NCBI RefSeq assembly: GCF_039544005.1
Contig: NZ_BAABKV010000001.1
Coordinates: forward strand, 8,308,001 to 8,372,000
DNA from: Kitasatospora paranensis
GTDB taxonomy: Bacteria > Actinomycetota > Actinomycetes > Streptomycetales > Streptomycetaceae
DNA length: 64,000 nt
Reading direction: 5' to 3'
Part shown: in pieces, positions 62,110 through 64,000 of the stretch
Layout of the letters: every line of letters starts with the position of its first letter
How positions within the stretch are numbered: position 1 is the stretch's first letter
Notes under the pieces: model-generated
Told to the model about the DNA's origin: nothing
Seen by the model: the letters and a program-made list of their open reading frames with translations, nothing else
The model's database searches: none
Position numbers and translations under genes: made by a program

Positions 62110-62400
62110 AGAGCCCCCGTCGGCCGAGCGGTCATGCCGCACCCGCTTCGCCCTCAGGGCCTCGCAGGAGAGGGTGAAGAAGTCGGTGCCGGTGAGCCGA
62201 TGGGAGAGGGCGCGGCTCTCGGTGTGGGTGTCCGCGGTGGGGGTGCGGTGTTGCTCGGCGGGGAGCTTGTTCGCCTTTCGCGGTGGCGTGACGGCCTGGC
62301 CCGGGTGATCCCGATGAAGAGCAAAGCAGCCCTCATCAAGGAGGACTTGGATGCCGGAGAACTGGCGGAAGAGGGCGTCGCTGCCCTCGGCGCCGGGGCA
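62110..62400 (-). mobile_element. IS5-type transposase C-terminal remnant
   Basis: FRQFSGIQVLLDEGCFALHR then DHPGQAVTPPRKANK and AEQHRTPTADTHTESRALSH resembles, with many changes, the third catalytic region of actinobacterial IS5-like transposases (…VEVLVDAGYQGLSRDHPGQVxxPPxKxRK…QRKAxSSxRIxVEHAIA). The catalytic residues are changed and no ends are seen. Confidence 0.5.
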
Positions 62401-62715
62401 TCGTGCTGCGCCCCGGTCCGCAGGGTCCGGCCTTCCTCGTCCCCCATGGGCGTTCTGCTTGTTCATACCGGACACGAACGCCCGTCACCCGCCACGGTGG
62501 GCGGCCGGGCCACGGACCGGGACCTCGGTGGCGCGCAGCCGCAGGACGAGGCCTTCGGCTGCGCGCAGGCGATCGGGTCCGCCGGGGTCCGCAGCCGGAT
62601 CCCGGGCCGGTCGGGGACCGAGAAGCGGTGGCGCGCGAGCAGGGCGTGTATCTCGGCTCAGCACCCGACAGCTCTCCGGATGCGTGCCGGCTCACGCTTC
62701 GACCCGTGCGTTGGA

Positions 62716-63684
62716 TCAGTCCAGGGCGCCGTTGATCGTCGCCTGCGCGATCGCGATGCCGGGCAGATGCCGGGCGGCCAAGATCTTGCCGTATGTGCCG
62801 TCGTCCATCAGGGACTGCAAGGCGCCCTGGACGGCCTCCTTGAGGCCGGAGGCACTCTTCGAGACGCCGATTCCGATGGGGGAGGCGCTGGTCTCGCCGA
62901 CCGCCTCCCGGCCGGTCACGGCGTCGAAGACGGTGCCTCCCTCCGCGGTCTCGGAAACGTAGACCGCCGTCACCTCGTCGAGGAAGTCCGCCACCACCTT
63001 CCCGCTGCGCAGGGCGAGCTGCGCCTCGGAGTCCTTCGGGAAGGCCATCACGGTGATCGGAGGCTTGCCCTGGGACTTGCAGAGCTCCTGGCGCTGGTCG
63101 AGGATCTTCTGGTGGTTGGTGCCGGTCTGCACCGAGACGGCCTTGCCGCACACGTCGGTGACGACCTTGATCCCGTCCGGGTTGCCCTTCTTGACGAGCC
63201 ATCCAGGGCCGGCGTTGATGTAGTCGACGAAGTCCACGGCCTTCTCGCGTTCCTTCTTGTCGGTCATGGCCGACATGACAGCGTCGAATTTCCCGGCCTG
63301 GATCGCCGGGAGGATCCCGTCGAACTTCTGGGCCTGGAAGTCGAACCTGATGCCGAGGCGGGCTCCGACGGCGGCGCCGAGATCGACGTCGATGCCGACG
63401 ATCTTCTTGCTGCCCTCGCTCTCGTACATCTCGAACGGCGGGTAGGGGATGTCCGAGGCCACCCGGATGACGGCCGCCTTCCTGATGTCGGCCGGCAGCT
63501 TGGCGGCGAGCTCGGGCGAGGCGCTGATCGCGATGCCCTGGACGGACACGGGGGCAGATGATGCGGGAGCTGGGTCCGAGCCGGTTCTCGCAGTGCTTTC
63601 GCATGCGCTGAGGAGCGGGCTGCAGAGGGCTGCGGTGGCCGTGATCACGGCGATTCTGGTCATGGTCGAGCGGTTCGCGGGCAT
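62716..63684 (-). CDS. Amino-acid-type ABC substrate-binding lipoprotein
   Basis: 322 residues; ATG 63684 follows GGAAGG by five bases. The signal peptide ends in the lipobox LLSAC (Cys28). The mature part is a family-3 periplasmic-binding fold: VIRVASDIPYPPFEMYESEG then IVGIDVDLGAAVGARLGIRF, FDGILPAIQAGKFDAVMSAM, FVDYINAGPGWLVKKGNPDG, SVQTGTNHQKILDQ and IGIGVSKSASGLKEAVQGAL. It captures a polar amino acid outside the membrane. No permease or ATPase gene is adjacent in the window. Nothing clear is seen in 63685-64000. Confidence 0.85.
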   Translation of the reverse strand: MPANRSTMTRIAVITATAALCSPLLSACESTARTGSDPAPASSAPVSVQGIAISASPELAAKLPADIRKAAVIRVASDIPYPPFEMYESEGSKKIVGIDVDLGAAVGARLGIRFDFQAQKFDGILPAIQAGKFDAVMSAMTDKKEREKAVDFVDYINAGPGWLVKKGNPDGIKVVTDVCGKAVSVQTGTNHQKILDQRQELCKSQGKPPITVMAFPKDSEAQLALRSGKVVADFLDEVTAVYVSETAEGGTVFDAVTGREAVGETSASPIGIGVSKSASGLKEAVQGALQSLMDDGTYGKILAARHLPGIAIAQATINGALD

Positions 63685-64000
63685 GGGGGCCTTCCAGAGC
63701 TGCAGGAGGTGAGCGGCGAGCGCGACGAGCCGGCGTGAACAGAAATTACAGGCAGTCCAAGTCGGACGTGAATGTATTGAAGATTACATTCCGGCAACGT
63801 GCGGTCGGCGTCGGTACGGAGGGGCCCTGCGGAGGCGATGCCCGTGCCGCCCATGTCCCGGGAAGCGTTCAACGCAGGGATGAACACGATCCGCTGCGGC
63901 GCCCCACTCTCGCCAAGGGCGGCTAGGTGCGCTCCTGCGCGCAGCGTGCCGGTTCTGGCGATCGGTCACGTCAAGGCCATCGAGTAGCCGAAGCGGCGAT

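Noticed and set aside
1..64000. tRNA or rRNA genes
   Set aside because: No cloverleaf with GTTCGA-type T-loops or conserved rRNA blocks was noticed on reading; a covariance-model scan would be decisive.

Overview
The window is very GC-rich, with G or C in most third codon positions. Its GTG and TTG starts, leaderless-looking promoters and gene families (SfLAP/BTAD remnants, an NmtR-type sensor, QsdR, peptidase-inhibitor I36 fused to CHAP, STAS and MerR singletons) fit a filamentous actinomycete of the Streptomyces/Kitasatospora type. The density of transposon scraps and broken genes suggests an accessory stretch such as a chromosome arm or large plasmid. No rRNA, tRNA, CRISPR array or obvious biosynthetic gene cluster was seen.

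Layout. 0-4.6 kb: a lipoprotein, IS5-type scraps, a solitary FtsX, a 35-residue-repeat protein and two tandem single-span membrane proteins. 5-8.4 kb: four minus-strand genes, three of them clearly secreted (I36-CHAP, a peptidoglycan-binding/peptidase-like protein, a small Cys-containing protein). 8.6-13.1 kb: a LuxR-type regulator, a broken A24 prepilin peptidase, a BTAD scrap and a large glycine-rich secreted protein. 13.35-15.71 kb: a complete ISL3-family element with inverted repeats, a likely 8-bp target duplication and an unrelated passenger gene. 15.9-24.3 kb: a regulator with a DUF1254/DUF1214 protein; an acetoacetate decarboxylase/3-hydroxyacyl-CoA dehydrogenase pair around a palindromic operator with TetR and metallo-beta-lactamase-fold genes; a secreted protein facing a QsdR-type regulator. 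24.5-28.8 kb: TetR, APC permease and YtcJ-type amidohydrolase. 29-38 kb: small regulators (GNAT, MerR, STAS, cupin), DnaJ, PRC-barrel and hemerythrin genes mixed with remnants.

The most coherent system is at 38.5-45.4 kb: rhodaneses, a TauE/SafE exporter, a truncated persulfide-dioxygenase-like gene, an OsmC-type protein, thioredoxin, DUF302 and an MMPL transporter, around a CsoR/FrmR-family regulator that has two Cys but no copper-ligand His, as in persulfide-sensing CstR. Five copies of ATACCC-N4-GGGTAT (four good, one degenerate) sit at its promoters. Two inverted IS256-type remnants bracket 37.7-50.7 kb, which also holds a two-component system and an ABC exporter operon. 51.7-55.5 kb carries metal-response genes: a MerR operon and an NmtR-like sensor divergent from a P1B-4 ATPase. 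56.3-60.8 kb holds an eRF1-like (baeRF) protein, arginine deiminase, MarC and a ThrE-like exporter. The window ends with an amino-acid-type substrate-binding lipoprotein.

About nineteen otherwise intact genes are split by frame changes. In most, one extra base in a G or C run restores a full-length protein. This looks like homopolymer under-calling in the sequence rather than gene death, so those genes are given as full spans with the break noted. True truncations are listed separately as pseudogenes.
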